A stretch of DNA of 64,000 nucleotides, taken from Blasia pusilla. Lineage: Eukaryota; Marchantiophyta; Marchantiopsida; Blasiales. Below the pieces are notes generated by a model. The model was not told where the DNA came from, did not search any database, and worked only from the letters and a program-made list of their open reading frames with translations. Where the stretch lies: positions 44,454,001-44,518,000 of the forward strand of contig CM114273.1 of the NCBI GenBank assembly GCA_050084515.1, in the 5' to 3' direction. The position numbers and the translations under genes were made by a program. Below are positions 11,543 through 24,020 of this stretch, one piece after another. Numbering within the stretch: the stretch's first letter is position 1; every line of letters begins with the position of its first letter.

Positions 11543-12411
11543 CTAAGAACGTGCTCGCATCCATACATCAGGGTCATCAAGGTTCAACACCTCACCAACA
11601 TCTCGACAAATGGCCGTAGGTAAATGTGGCTCTCGGCCATACAAAAGCAAATACGGTGAGAAAGACGCTAAGGATGTCTGCCTGTTAAATCTGTATCCCA
11701 TCGCCAACCACGGCAATTGAAGGTCCCAATCTCCTAGGTGACCTCTTTGCAAGCCATACTTGCGTAGTACTCTCTTCACCATTTACACAACCTGCTCCGC
11801 TAGTCCATCTCCCTCATGATGATCTCGCGAAGTAGTGCCGTGGTCGATGAGTGCTTGATCACACAAGGCCTAAAACTCCTGGCAGAACTATGTTCTCTGG
11901 TCTATCAACATCTCACCTCGTGCACCGTAATGACTCAGCACCCGATCTAGGAAGGCATACGCTACTCCCTCACTGGCTTCGTCAGGCAATGCAAACAACA
12001 CCGGTAGATGGCTCATCCGTCCATCATCTGATCGCCACCCTTGCAGATAAGAAACCGTCTCCTCCCAAAAATCCAGAATAAACCCAAGGGGATACAACAC
12101 TATACTCCGTACCAATGTATCATACAACTCTGCCAGTGTTGTAATCGTGCGAGTGCGCATGATTGCACTATTTGATTTATGCTCTGGTTGGAGTATAACC
12201 ACCAACTCCTGTCGAGTCATGTATTGCGTGGGTGATATGCCCCCAATAGAGGTCTATATCTAAAAGGAACAACATTTGATGTCGTCTTTCCATAAATCCA
12301 ACGCCAAACATGCGCCTGCCCTAACATCCAGGGTTCTGCTCCCGAATCAAGTAGGACACGATGCGGATGGTACACCATACCTGTGGAACTAACCAAGCAA
12401 AAAACACTCAT
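11543..12411 (-). pseudogene. G1 copy A: protease segment fused in frame to integrase core C-terminus
   Basis: The protease motif VLLDSGAEPWMLG lies near 12350 (DSGA active-site triplet intact). After a frame change the reading frame 12220-11888 runs from a protease-linker segment (YPLGFILDFWEETVSYL) straight into GVAYAFLDRVLSHYGA, an integrase-core segment. In copy B these two stretches are ~3.3 kb apart. The deletion joins them in frame near 12000. Further left (11782-11543), KYGLQRGHLGDWDLQLPW and LLLYGREPHLP match the integrase of copy B at 51620-51770. This is a non-autonomous derivative. Confidence 0.75.
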
Positions 12412-12578
12412 GCTCGGTTATCCAAAAATACCACACCTGGTATGATCATGGCTCGCTCTATGGCCGGTCAAGCTGGCATATCTACCAACTTCGCCGCCGC
12501 CGCCGCATGCCATGACTGAGTGGGGGTCCTCCCGAGCACCTGCTTCCAGGGCAAGTCCACCACCTCAACAACTACCTC

Positions 12579-13300
12579 TTAACGAGAGGCAATCATCTCT
12601 CCATGCTCACACAACATGGTGTCCAACTTGAACACCTCCGCTAGTCCAACTCCCAATGTCGCCAACTCCATGGCGAAAAACAACAGAGCATGGCTCACCC
12701 TAGTGACCAACTCCAATAATGTGGTTGACACTATCTCCTCTCGAGCCGGCATAGGAGTCATCTCTCCAACTCCTCGTGACTTCGACGCACTTGTCCCACC
12801 CATAGGTACTACCGGTCGTCGAGGCACCATCGACGGTGTATGTTGTGCCTCCAAAAATCTGAATGACTAGGGAACCCTGGCCTGTCGCCCATCGGTCCCC
12901 TCCTATGGATCAATCTCCACCCCACCTCTCAGTCACTTCGTCACTCTTGTAGCATCCCGATTCACCATCGCAGTAGCCTCAACCTAAGCCGCACTGCACA
13001 TAAGCCTCAACCATGTATAGTCCTCCTCCGTCTCTTGATACAGCGTGGAGGTTGGAGCCACACTAGCTACTTTCGGCTCCGTCACAAGATGCATCATCAT
13101 CATGGCAACAATCCTCTGCTCTAACTCATCGATGCGAGTGGGGAGCGCTGCATTGGTTGCACGTCCTCCATCTTCTGTGACTGATGATGACACTCAACCA
13201 CCATGATCATCAACTCCTCAATCTCCACCAACTCTCTGGCCCCTAGGCCCTCTACCTATGTGGCCCACCACACGTCCAACAAGCCAACCCTGGTCCCTGT
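12579..13300 (-). pseudogene. G1 copy A: gag zinc knuckle and gag-protease linker
   Basis: A CWTCGGPH zinc knuckle (C-x2-C-x3-H) is read on the minus strand near 13262-13284; the final Cys is lost behind a stop. Then comes a low-complexity linker including MGGTSASKSRGVGEM and LTLG-like MELATLGVGLAEVFKLDTML. That stretch aligns with copy B near 47500 (VMTLGGTSIEVFWLAATLCE) and with fragment C near 33340. The linker has no enzyme motif. Confidence 0.6.
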
Positions 13301-13516
13301 TGGGAAACATATGTCGGTACCGATCGTTATCTCATCGGCTTGCGATACCCGCCCTACTCTCTAGGCTCACCGATCCACTCCCGTGGTACTGATGCATGTT
13401 GGGGCACCTGAGGCTCTACTCCTACTCGTCGATCCATGAAAATCCCGTAGTCACCACTTGTTCCTCACTCATGTTGATGTCTACTCGCTCAAACAACTCA
13501 AAGACCAACTTCAATG

Positions 13517-13827
13517 TATTGAAGATTGAGTTACATTCAAGCTCATGAGACACCTGAACTGCTTCATTTGGTACTCACACGAAGTAGGGAAGCTTAATCT
13601 TGGTTAGTCAGTTAACCGAGATTATCTTAAATAGGGTTAGTTAATCACAATTAGTCTAACTCGAGATTATGGTTAAGGTTAGGGTTAGGGTTCTTGTACA
13701 TACCCTATATAATTGAGAAGGGGACCAGCCTCCACTCATTCTCTAATTGAAAATTTTGTTCTCCATGGTGGTGTGTGAGTGTGAGAGTCGTTTCCCACTA
13801 GTTATGCTTCTTTAGCAGTTTTTAACA
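13517..13827 (+). repeat. Copia 5' LTR (311 bp)
   Basis: It matches 19231-19542 along its length with scattered substitutions, including TACACG-like and telomere-like GGTTAGGGTTAGGG stretches. It ends TTTAACA. Both LTRs begin TAT rather than TG, and the flanking CAATG repeat fixes the boundary. Confidence 0.93.
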
Positions 13828-13845
13828 TAATATCAGAGTGATATG
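13828..13845 (+). other. Copia primer-binding site
   Basis: TAATATCAGAGTGATATG directly follows the 5' LTR. It resembles the plant copia primer-binding site complementary to initiator tRNA-Met (TGGTATCAGAGC), with substitutions. Confidence 0.7.
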
Positions 13846-14332
13846 AGAACATCACTTCAAATTCTTGGTGTTTGAGGAGATAAGAGAGGCAAGAGAAGGC
13901 ACAATTTCAGTTTGGGAGAAGGAAATTTTATTCAAAGCTCAGTGGGTGTCGATTCCACGTGGAGCTTTGACGATGATAAAACTTTAGAGGCATTTTTTAG
14001 GGCTTTTCCGATCGATTTAGCCATTTACGTCCGTAGCAGCTAGAACGACGTCCACGGCTTGCTCTAGTCGTCTTGTAGAGCTTGTCGAGTCCTTTCCAAT
14101 GCACCCAAAATCGCTCGATTATGATATTTTGACTCGTGCAGTAGCAATGTCAGTGTAGGAAAGTGCAATTAGTGAAGAAAAGTTGTGCAATTTGCTCTCT
14201 ACATGCCAATTCTTTCTTACAATTGATCAATTTTGGAAAATATCAGGTCAATTTCTATGTAGGAGTGCTCTATGCTTCAATTGGAGCAATAGAGAACCTC
14301 AAATTACATTTTTGTTAGTGAAATCATTCGTC

Positions 14333-15188
14333 ATGGAGTATTTCTTAACAGCAATCACAGGCGAGAAGCTAAATAAGCAGAATTACAATATCTGGAAGTC
14401 TCGCACGAAAACATTTCTCATGGTTCAAGAACTATGGGAGCTTGTCACAAGTGATGAGGCCAAGCTAGAAGATGACTTAATAGACTCGAATGTTCAAGCC
14501 CAAAAAAAATGCGTAAGGCAAGTAATCCACTATATTTCAATAAAGATCAATTCGCTAATCATAGATCACATTCAAGGAAGGAGGCCTCAGATGCATTGGA
14601 AAAGTTGTTTTAGACATCAACAAAGCTTCAATTGAAATAGAAATTGAATGAAGTGAGGAAAGGATCGCAAAGCATCAATGATTATATTTTGAGTATTAGA
14701 CATATTGTTGATCAATTGAATAGCATTGGAGTGATAGTAGAAGATGATGATATGATTTTGTTCACTCTTCGAGGCCTTCCAAAAGAAAACAAGTCCTTTG
14801 AGATCTCTATCTGTGTGAGAGAGAAGTATCCAACCTTTCAAGAGTTAGTCCCACTGTTAATCAGTGAAGAGATACGCCTAGTAGGCAACGGTAGCTCGTC
14901 AAGTCTGCAAGAGAGTGCATTATTTGCAAGTTATGGATCAAATAGAGGCAATGATCGTGGCAAAAGCTTCCGTGGTCATGGTGGATATCAAGCATATGGA
15001 GGAAGAGGCACTCAATATAACGTCACTCAATCAACTACGAACCAGTACCAAACACAATCACAAGGTGATGATGGTGGAAACCGTTGGGATCAAGGTCAGC
15101 AATAGAAGGTCCCTGGATCTTGCAATTACTGTGGGATAAAGGGTCACTATGCAAAGTTCTGCTTCAAGAAGAAGGCATATATGAGAAG
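14333..15188 (+). pseudogene. Copia gag (broken)
   Basis: It starts MEYFLTAITGEKLNKQNYNIW, the copia Gag (UBN2-type) N-terminus, with WKSRTKTFLM. A frame change and a TAG near 14638 precede NEVRKGSQSINDYILSIRHI. After a stop at 15103 comes the CCHC knuckle CNYCGIKGHYAKFC (15121-15162), which binds nucleic acid. The protease active site (DSGA) expected just downstream is absent, so a short deletion seems to have removed it. Confidence 0.85.
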
Positions 15189-15194
15189 ATGACA

Positions 15195-16558
15195 CTCAAC
15201 ATCATATCACGTATACCGGTAAAGTTCCAATAGCATCCGATGACCTTTGTGCTCTTGGAAATGTTCTGTATGTTCTTACCATTGCAAGAAACTTGATGTC
15301 TACAGGACATATGGTAGAAGAGGGTTATCAAGTGAAATTTGACGCAGATGGTTGTTTCATTGAAACAATGGATGACTAGACTACGATAGCCAAAGGAACT
15401 AGATTTGGCAAAATGTTCAAATAAGATGTTTCTATGCCAAAAATTCAAACAGCAATGAATGGCTAAACCGACCAACAAGTCACAGATCTATATGTGTGAC
15501 ATAACAGAATTGGACATATGAATCTTCAAAGATTCCAGAGTCTTTCATCATCTAATATAGTAATAGGATTTCATAAATTAGAGAGTCATGCTACGTAAGA
15601 GGTATGTCCTGCTTGCCAATTTGGAAAACAAGCTAGATTTCCTTCTCCAAAGCAAGCTAGAAGAGCATCCGGGATAGTGGAGTTGATCTACAGTGATATG
15701 TGGACAACATCGCAACATAGCCTTAGTGGTTGCCAGTACTTTGTTTCATTTATTGATGACTTTTCTAGATATATATGGATATACTTTCTAAAAGCCAAGT
15801 TAGAGGTATTTTTAGTATTCCAAACATTCAGAGTTCTAGTAGAGAAGTAGAACACATTTTGAAATTATGTTGTGATGGAGGAGGAGAGTATCTTTCAATA
15901 GAGTTTGATGACTATTTATGTCAGAATGGCATCCAATGTCAAATGACTTACCGTTATAATCCACAACAAAATGGAGTGGCTGAGAGGAAGAATCGATTTA
16001 TTGCTGAAGCGGTATGAGCTATGCTAAATGAGAAGCATGCCTAAGGTGTATTGGGCAAAGGATGTAGTGCGTGCAATCTTCTTACTCAACCGAACTCAAA
16101 TAACATGAGTTCATTATAAAACTCCATTCAAAGTCTTTAGAGGAAGTAAACATGATTTTTCCTTCTTGAAAGTATTTGGCTGTATTTGTTATGCTCATGT
16201 TTCTTGTGAGAGACGTCAAAAATTAGACCCCAAGTTTGAAAGATGTATCTTCATTGGCTATGCTGATGGAACTAAGGGGTATAAGTGCTATATTTCATCC
16301 TCTAGGCAGTTTATTGTTAGTCGCGATGTTATCTTTGATGAGCTAAAGTCATGGTATGCTCCATCTGAGCCTATTCCACCTCTAAACTCGTGTGTTGAGG
16401 AAGAGAATGTGATTGTAAACAAAGAGACATTGTCTTCAACTTCCCCAAGTACTAGTGCAAGATTAGGAAAGATCCTAAATTCATCAGTTAAACGTGTGAG
16501 TCCATGGATGGGAAGAGTACCTATTCAGTCTGTTGACACTAGTCAGAGCTCGAGTTAG
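15195..16558 (+). pseudogene. Copia protease C-terminal remnant, GAG-pre-integrase and integrase (broken)
   Basis: A frame from about 15195 gives LGNVLYVLTIARNLMSTGHM (end of the protease domain and start of the pre-integrase region), then HNRIGHMNLQRFQSL and CPACQFGKQARF (zinc-binding HHCC half). The integrase core shows LIYSDMW and FIDDFSRYIWIYF. After a frameshift near 15770 come DGGGEYLSIEF and NPQQNGVAERKNRFI, giving the D, D, E catalytic residues. At 16166-16558, VFGCICYAH and KCIFIGYADGTKGYK-like text match the copia integrase C-terminus. Confidence 0.88.
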
Positions 16559-16594
16559 GTGTCAGAGATAGCTACCTCTGATCAACAACTTTGT

Positions 16595-17496
16595 AGATCA
16601 AGTAGAGTTATACATCCAATTCATAGATTTATAAATGAAGGTTTCCTTACGACAGATCATGCATATATGATGACGACCCTTCAAGAATATGAGCCAAGTT
16701 ATTTTGAAGAAGCTACAAGTAAAATCGAATGGATTGAAGATATGGAGGAAGAGCTTGCTGCAGTAAGACATCAACAGACATGAGAGCTGGTGGATATACC
16801 TTCCGGTAAGGAAGCTATTGGTTGCAAATAGGTTTACAAAATGAAGCGCAATCAAGATAGTACAATTAATAGATATAAAGCAAGATTGGTGGCTAAGGAC
16901 TATGGCATCAATTGTGAGGAAACATTTAGCCCTTTTGCAAAGATGGCGACTACGAGAACAATGATTGCAGTTGCAATAAGTAAGAACTGGAGATTACATC
17001 ACATGGACGTCAAGAATGCCTTCTTGAATGGAGATCTATACGAGGAGGTATATATGACTCAACCACCTGCGTACGAGCATCCCAAGTTTTCATCTTGCGT
17101 ATGCAGGTTGACAAAAGCTCTATACGGGCTTAAAAAAGCTCCAAGAGCTTGGTATGGCAAGATTACATAAGTCTTATAAGAGTTGGATTTTAGTGTATGT
17201 GATTCTGACTCCTCGTTATATGTCTTGAGAGGACAAGATCATACGGTTCTCATTGTGTTCTATATTGACAATCTTATGATTATTGGGAGTACTAACGAAA
17301 TGGTACAACAAGTCAAGCTTAAGTTACAAGGAGAATTTGATATGAAGGACTTGGAAGAACGGAAGTACTTCCTTGGTATTGAGTTTATCAAGGTTGGAAA
17401 GAGCATGTGGTTACTACGACAACAATATGGTCTTCATATGCTTTCAAAATATGGTATGACGGCTTGTAAGCCAATCTCTACACCGTTGGACTAGAG
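16595..17496 (+). pseudogene. Copia reverse transcriptase, 5' part (broken)
   Basis: RSSRVIHPIHRF is followed by RYKARLVAKDYGINCEETFS, WRLHHMDVKNAFLNGDLYEE and LTKALYGLKKAPRAWYGKI. A stop at 17168 follows; then VLIVFYIDNLMIIGS holds the catalytic YVDD position as YIDN. The text breaks at STPLD, 17490, where the G2 solo LTR is inserted, and resumes at 18505. Confidence 0.92.
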
Positions 17497-18499
17497 TGTC
17501 GCGCCCCTACTCTCCTTGAACGTCAATCTTTAGTGTTGCGGAAGCGTACGTTCAGTAGGTCACGAACGCATCGCCGATCTGCACCCAAACATGCACTCTC
17601 GTAAGTCGGGTCTGGGCCAACCAGCGTTCCAACCCACCGAGTCCTCAACTCGGCGTCTCATCAAGCTCAACCTTCCTTAGTTCCTAGTTTCCAAAACATG
17701 GCAAGTCCTTCAAGACTTGGAACAGACTTCCTGGTTAGTCCAAGGATCTGAAACGACACTTGCGCGCCTAGCAATCCCAACTGTTCAACGGTCCTCGGGT
17801 GAGTTCCGAACCGAGACCCAAGTAATTGAGTCGCGGTGTGAAATCCAAGAGGGATGTCTAAAATCGCCTCAATGGACTTGGTGCAGGTTTTCCAACCCAA
17901 TGCCCAAACTCGCGTTCCGTTCCATGCCCTTGAGCCGCCCCGCGGCGCCCAAAGTGGGGTTTGGGTTCCAAGCACTCTCGGAGACCTTCCCCCTTACCAA
18001 TACTTCTGGGGTTCTCCAATAACCCCTCCCCTTTGGGAAAAGAGGGTCGGGCCCTTCATTGTGGCCCTCAACCCGACTCCACTTACAGTCGTTTTCGGGT
18101 TGTTTCTTAGCCTCTGCTTATGCATTTGCAGCGATCTTTAGTGCGTTTGGACTGGCTCTCCATAAGCTTTCCAACGCACCCTTATTTGTTCCAAATGCAT
18201 CTTGGCGCTAAAAGTTATGGCCATAAATACAGTCGGAAACTCTCAAACGCTAGTGGCGTTCCAAATCCGGATCTTTCCTTTGACAACCCACTTCCTAGAC
18301 TCGACTTCTTTCAAGTCTCATTCCGCGTTTGGTCCAAGTTTCTCAGTCGCAACCATAACATCTGAAACGCGACTCCTTGCTCGCGTCTCGTCTCTTGTCT
18401 CCTCTTTGAGACAACTCCAACGCGCAAACCATCCTAGCGTGAGCCCGCTAATGTTTCGATGTTCCGCTTGGCACTTGTTTGGTCATGAGGGTCGCGACA
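17497..18499 (-). mobile_element. Solo LTR of gypsy family G2 (1003 bp) inside the copia pol
   Basis: It begins TGTCGCGCCCCTACTC and ends GGGTCGCGACA, with the target duplication TAGAG at 17492-17496 and 18500-18504. The same LTR occurs at 42865-43865 and, truncated, at 61533-62016. At the latter it abuts a tRNA-Met primer-binding site, which fixes the true orientation as minus here. No internal element sequence remains, so LTR-LTR recombination removed it. Confidence 0.95.
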
Positions 18500-18504
18500 T
18501 AGAG

Positions 18505-19218
18505 TGTGAAGCTAAGAGTGGATGAAGGAGAGTTGCTTGCAGATTCTAATATGTAGAGGCGCATGGTTGGAAGTTTGATCTATCAAACTATAACCATATC
18601 AGATTTGAGCTATGTTATTAGCATAGTGAGCAAGTTTATGCAAGCACCTCGGAAACCTCACCTTGATGTTGTGAGGAGGATAATGTGGTATGTGAAATTC
18701 TCTATTGAATTCGGACTTTAAATTTAAAATTTTCTGAGTTTTCAATAATAAAAATTCACAGATATTGATTGGGCAGGAAGCGTGTCTAATCGACATTCCA
18801 CATCTGGTTATTCATTTACTTTGGGAAGCACAACTATAAGTTGGGCTTCAAAGAAGCAACCTACAGTTGCTTTATCTTCTACCGAGGCTGAGTACAGAGG
18901 AGCAACCAATGCAGCATGTGAGGCGGTGTGGTTTCATCAATTACTTGTTGAGATTGGTGTTAGTAACTTAGGACGTAGTATTATATATACACACAATATT
19001 AGTAGCATCAAGTTTGCTAATAACCTTATGTTTGATGCTCGTACAAAACATGTTGAAGTGCACTATCATTTTATCAGAGAGAAAGTGCTTGCAGGAGAAA
19101 TTAATCTTGTGTATATAGGTATAGATCAGCAAATTGCTGACATCTTTACAAAGGCATTGTCTAGAGATAAGTTTGAGATGTTTAGAAATGATTTAGACGT
19201 TAGAGATACCGATATGAG
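18505..19218 (+). pseudogene. Copia reverse transcriptase end and RNase H
   Basis: It resumes VKLRVDEGELLADSN, then MVGSLIYQTITISDLSY and QAPRKPHLDVVRRIMWY. RNase H follows as [37 protein letters not shown] and [15 protein letters not shown], ending in [17 protein letters not shown]. The third acidic position (usually CDNQSA) reads THNISS, so the enzyme is probably dead. Confidence 0.92.
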
Positions 19219-19230
19219 CTTGAGGGGGAG
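19219..19230 (+). other. Copia polypurine tract
   Basis: CTTGAGGGGGAG lies directly before the 3' LTR and primes plus-strand DNA synthesis in this class. Confidence 0.85.
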
Positions 19231-19542
19231 TATCGAAGATTGAGTTACAATGAAGCTCATGAGACACCTGAACTGCTTCATTTGGTACTCACACGAAGTA
19301 GGAAAGCTTAATCTTGGTTAGTCAGTTAAGCGGGATTATCTTAACTAGGGTTAGTTAATCACAATTAGTCTAACCTGAGACTATGGTTAAGATTAGGGTT
19401 AGGGTTGCTTGTACATACCATATATAATTGAGAAGGGGACCAGCCTCCACTCATTCTCTCATTGCAAATTTCGTTCTTCATGGTGGTGTGTGAGTGTGAG
19501 AGCCATTTCCCACCAGTTATGCTTCTTTAGCAGTTTTCCACA
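19231..19542 (+). repeat. Copia 3' LTR (312 bp)
   Basis: It begins TATCGAAGATTGAG directly after the purine tract and ends TTCCACA, followed by the CAATG target duplication. It is the partner of 13517-13827. Confidence 0.93.
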
Positions 19543-19547
19543 CAATG

Positions 19548-21360
19548 TGAGCTTCGCTGTATGAAGAAACATCGCATTCTTAACTCTCCTCTGTAGCTCC
19601 TTGTCCAACACCCCATACCAATACTGCACTGATTGTGCCTCAATCATCCCATATGTCGGAATGATCAATCTCTGCATGCGCGTGAATGCCTCTCTCAAAC
19701 TCTCACCCGATCGTCGTTGAAAATTGACGATCGTGTAGATTCTTCAGCTTGTCGGTGCGTACGCCCTAGTAGCTCTTCCCTAAATGTCGGAAGAACTCTA
19801 CTGTGGGTGTGAAGCTACTAGTGTGGGTCTCTCTCCTCTCACAATCCTATCATATGCCTCGCGACTAGTGGATACATACCTTGAAGCCCAATACATCCTC
19901 CACACATCGATCTCTACTAGATACAACGATCGGAACTCCATGTAATCATTTATCGGAGGACCCTCCAAAAACTGGAATAACCCCTTCCTTGCCATGAAAG
20001 GGTTGAACCGTGTCGGAGTCCGTATCTCATGGAAGTTACACCACGTGTCGAACTCCTGGATGAAGTCATCTAGGTCGATGGTGCCCATTGCACCCGAGAA
20101 ACGACGTATGCCCCGATGGCTCATATCGTCCATCTCCTACCAAGTGATACTCGTCATCAGACCCGTTGTCTACTGATGACGATCTAGCTACAAATGGAAG
20201 TCGAGGTGGATTCTTGCTTGTAACCCTTCGATATCTCACTCCACTCCATGTCACACCACCACTACTACTCGAACTATCCCGTTCTTCCCAACCCTGGAAG
20301 AACGTGGTGATAATCACCCTGTCTGACCCGCTCACCCGCTCACCCGCTCAAACACTTAGACTCACCAAAGAGTCTCCCGCGCTCCTCACTAGCTCACATA
20401 TGCTAATAGTAACCCCGTGATGACACACCCGGCCTCACGCACACTCAAGACTCGGGCTTACCCTGAGCCTCGCGACTATCTCACCTAGTCACCAACTTAC
20501 GCTCGGGTCATACACTCGACCGCTACATCGCAACCGTCGTACAAACATGCTAAACATGAAAGAAATCTACACTCCTCGCCATAACAGAACATGTCTAGCA
20601 TCTACTACTAACCAACCCAACACTCTCACTAACACGAGATAAGTGTGGGAAAAGGGACTCGAATGAGTAACCTGAATACTCCCTCTAATCAATTGCTCCA
20701 TCAACACTCACTTCTTCATGTGACATGACAACCTCCGCAGCACAACCATCTCCTTGCACAGAAAGTCTATCCTCCCGTCAACAGATGCAAACTACCCGTC
20801 GGCATCAGCATACTTACACTCCATCAGTAACATCCCGTCGTAAATTTTTGGTGTAACTCATCCACCTCGCTGACAGTCCGTACAGTTCTCCGAAAATAAT
20901 GTTCGGAAAATCTGAACTCTGAAAACTCAGTACAAGCCCGCTCATCCATGTAGCTTTCCTAACTACGTAAGAAGTTCCACTACATCCACCTCCCAACCTC
21001 GTTACTGGCGCTTACCCCGTCCGAGCTTTTAGTTAGTAATCCCTCTCGACTGTAGTCACTCACCATGTAGCCCGACCAACCGTGGCCGTGACTACCATAT
21101 CCGGCTGGGACTCCATTTTAAAACGTCCGTGGCACGGCTTCGACTAGCCTCGCTCCTTCCCACTTTTCCTGTCCGTAGGCACACTGCCTAGACCTAGCTG
21201 CGCCGCAACTTGAGCATGCGTGCCTATGCGGGCTAACTCCCTTCCAAACTTCCGAACTTTGCAGCCTCTCTCTTAGGCCCCCTTCCACTTGCTCCCTATG
21301 CACCTAATCCCCTTTGACTCCTTCCTCTACGGCACCCTATGTGGCATGCCTCAATTCCTC
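19548..21360 (-). mobile_element. Gypsy G1 copy A, 5' portion with gag (broken), right of the copia insertion
   Basis: On the minus strand, text at 20335-19798 includes DLDDFIQEFDTWCNFHEI and FNPFMARKGLFQFLEGPPIN, and at 19698-19459 MREAFTRMQRLIIPTYGMIE. These read as a gypsy Gag capsid-like region (retrotrans_gag type) with an N-terminal Ser-rich segment. No single open frame spans it. Sequence 20400-21360 shows no further protein match and is probably 5' leader. It becomes contiguous with 13511 when the copia element is removed. Confidence 0.65.
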
Positions 21361-21922
<562 letters not shown>

Positions 21923-22185
21923 TTTAGGAGGTCATTTTCTCTTTGTTGAACCTCCTTGCTTAAGGCGGCAAAGATATGGTGTTTCTTGCCTTATGAGTAA
22001 TCTCAGCCTCTTATGAGTGGGTTTGGTTTGACATATGATACAGAGAGTATTTTAGAGAGATGATTTTCCAAATCTTTTGGAGAGATTTTAGTACATAATA
22101 AGTGATGTGTTTGGATTCAATGATTTAATGTGAGGTCTGGTAATTTATGTGTACATGGTGACAAAAATGTGTATGCGCACACCAA
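21923..22185 (+). repeat. G1 leader end and terminal repeat, plus orientation
   Basis: From TTTAGGAGGTCATTTTCTC it follows 54245-54560: TTGAACCTCCTTGC, AAGGCGGCAAAGATATGGT, GTGGGTTTGGTTTGACAT, then a decayed terminal repeat TTGGAGAGATTTTAGTAC...GTGTATGCGCACACC. The orientation is opposite to the piece at 21361-21547. Confidence 0.7.
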
Positions 22186-23640
22186 CATTGTAAGCATTCA
22201 AAGAACTTTCAATAACAATTGTCATATTCACAATTTTAACGTTACATTTCTCATCCTTCTTTTATAAGTGTGCCTACTTGTATATCACGTTATGCGGAGA
22301 GGATTGATGCAGACGACATCCAAATTCTCCAATATATGCATGGAGGAGAATAAATGAAGACTCGTGATATAACAAAAGAGACAATATCGTCGATCACTTA
22401 TACTGTAGGGTACCATAATAGTTAGGAAAAAGCAACTATATGTTCTACCTTCAATAAATTAAATATAAAAAACATATTATCAATGAAGTGATCGATCTAG
22501 GTGTGTCTCAAGACAACTTTTGTTTATTGGGGGATGTTGTGGTTGTTGATCTTCACTTTCCAACGTGGTGTGTTATTGGACATACAAAAAGTTTCACTGT
22601 TGATCCAACAACACAAAGTTAAGGAGTTATGACTATTGTCTTTATCTCTTTTACAATGTAGGTGTTTGGGAACTTACAGTTGTCTTCTTAGACTTTCCTG
22701 AGAAATTGTTCTCATCGTTCTGTCAAGAACAATCAATTTACATCCTCTCTAGGTTCCTTGTGCATACTCTCCACAATTCGCCATGGTGGCATAATGATTA
22801 CAATGTGTACAATAATTGACATTCATAAGTCCAAATAATTAGTGTCCAATAATCTTGTCATCCTTTCACAACTTATTGCCCATTAGTATTCATGTTCGAG
22901 TTGTTCAAGCAATTATATGCATAGTTGGTTAAGTTGTTCATCAAAATTTTTAAACGTCTACCTTCATGTTTTCAATTGGGCTTGTTGTCAATTTTTTAAT
23001 TCCATTTTGCATTCTTCCTTCCTTCCCCTCTAGTGTTACCCTTGACTTTCCTTGTCCTCTTATTAAGCCTCTATATTATTAACATACGATAACTTTTTGT
23101 TTTTTTGGGCTCCTTATGAACCACATGACAATGGAAACAAGAAATTATTTTCAGGGTATTATGACTACGAACTTTGTGCCTGTACCAATGTTTACATCAC
23201 AAAGTGAAAACTTTTTGATTGTCTTTGTGCTTAATAATTTCATGAAATGAATCTAACAGGGGAAGAAATGTTGAAAAAAGGCAGAGATTTGTTCACTTAT
23301 GGAACTCCTCCGCTAGTTTAGACTACCCTAAATGGCATCCGGCAGCAAACGACTGTGGTGTTCATGGTGTCGGACATGTCCCCTCGTTGACACTTGCTTT
23401 AACGTGACACGTCCGCTATTGCCGGACAAAGCCATCCACATTCGGAAATTGAACTTCACGTGTGTGGATGAATGAACGAACGAACGAACGAACAAACAAA
23501 CTTGATCGGAGATGGGAATGATCGGAGTGGCTACCTGTGGCCTGAACAGTGGGTTGCGGGCTGGTCATCGCATGCGGTGAAATGAATTGGAGGAGACTTG
23601 CAGCGTTAGCGTTCTGAGGTAGGTCAACTGGCTCGTCTTG
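22186..23640. other. Intergenic DNA with a small GAAC microsatellite; no gene
   Basis: AT-rich sequence without a recognisable protein. At about 23471-23501 is a run of GAAC units turning into AAAC. The GC content rises from about 23300 toward the downstream gene. Confidence 0.5.
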
Positions 23641-24020
23641 GGATAGATGTCCGCTGTTAGGTCACGAGGCGAGTCTATGCTTTTTCGACTGCTGCATCGT
23701 CGTCTTGGGGATGATCGTGGTGTGATGGGGTCGGAGTTCGTCGCAAATTTCATAATTTTTTGGGTGATCCGATCCTCTTTGTTTTTTTTTTTTTTTGGTT
23801 TCTACCCTTGCATCAGAGACTTAGGTCAGAGTAAGGCTTCCACAAGAGGAGATTCAGTGTCGATGATATGGGGTGGGTGTAAACGTCTTGCTTGCGACTC
23901 CCAGATCAGTGTCTGAATTTGACAGATTTTTGCGTGTTCATTCCAGGAGCTACAGGTTGTGCAGTTGCAGGGGAGGATGTGTTTTGCTGCGTCCAGTGAG
24001 TGGTAATTATCTCCGATCGG

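Larger units (their letters stand above)
10863..13511 (-). mobile_element. Gypsy family G1, copy A, 3' portion (minus strand), left of the copia insertion
   Basis: Reading leftward from the copia insertion it runs: zinc knuckle, protease-adjacent region, protease, integrase C-terminal part, GPY/F-like module, PHD-finger-like tail, 3' UTR and polypurine tract. It is colinear with copy B at 46.6-53.8 kb, except that reverse transcriptase, RNase H and the N-terminal integrase are deleted near 12000. Several stops and frameshifts show that it is dead. The 5' part continues at 19548 beyond the copia element. Confidence 0.85.
13517..19542 (+). mobile_element. Ty1/copia retrotransposon, nested in gypsy copy A
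   Basis: LTRs are at 13517-13827 and 19231-19542 and the target duplication CAATG at 13512-13516 and 19543-19547. Order: 5' LTR, primer-binding site, gag with CCHC knuckle, protease remnant, integrase, reverse transcriptase, RNase H, polypurine tract, 3' LTR. Integrase before RT defines the copia class. Many stops and frameshifts and YIDN in place of YVDD show it is inactive. A 1003-bp G2 solo LTR splits the pol gene at 17497. The flanking DNA is gypsy G1 copy A. Confidence 0.95.

Noticed and set aside
13676-13700. Telomere-like GGTTAGGGTTAGGG in the copia LTRs
   Set aside because: Only two or three units, present in both LTRs as part of the element; not an interstitial telomere array. Plant telomeres also use TTTAGGG.
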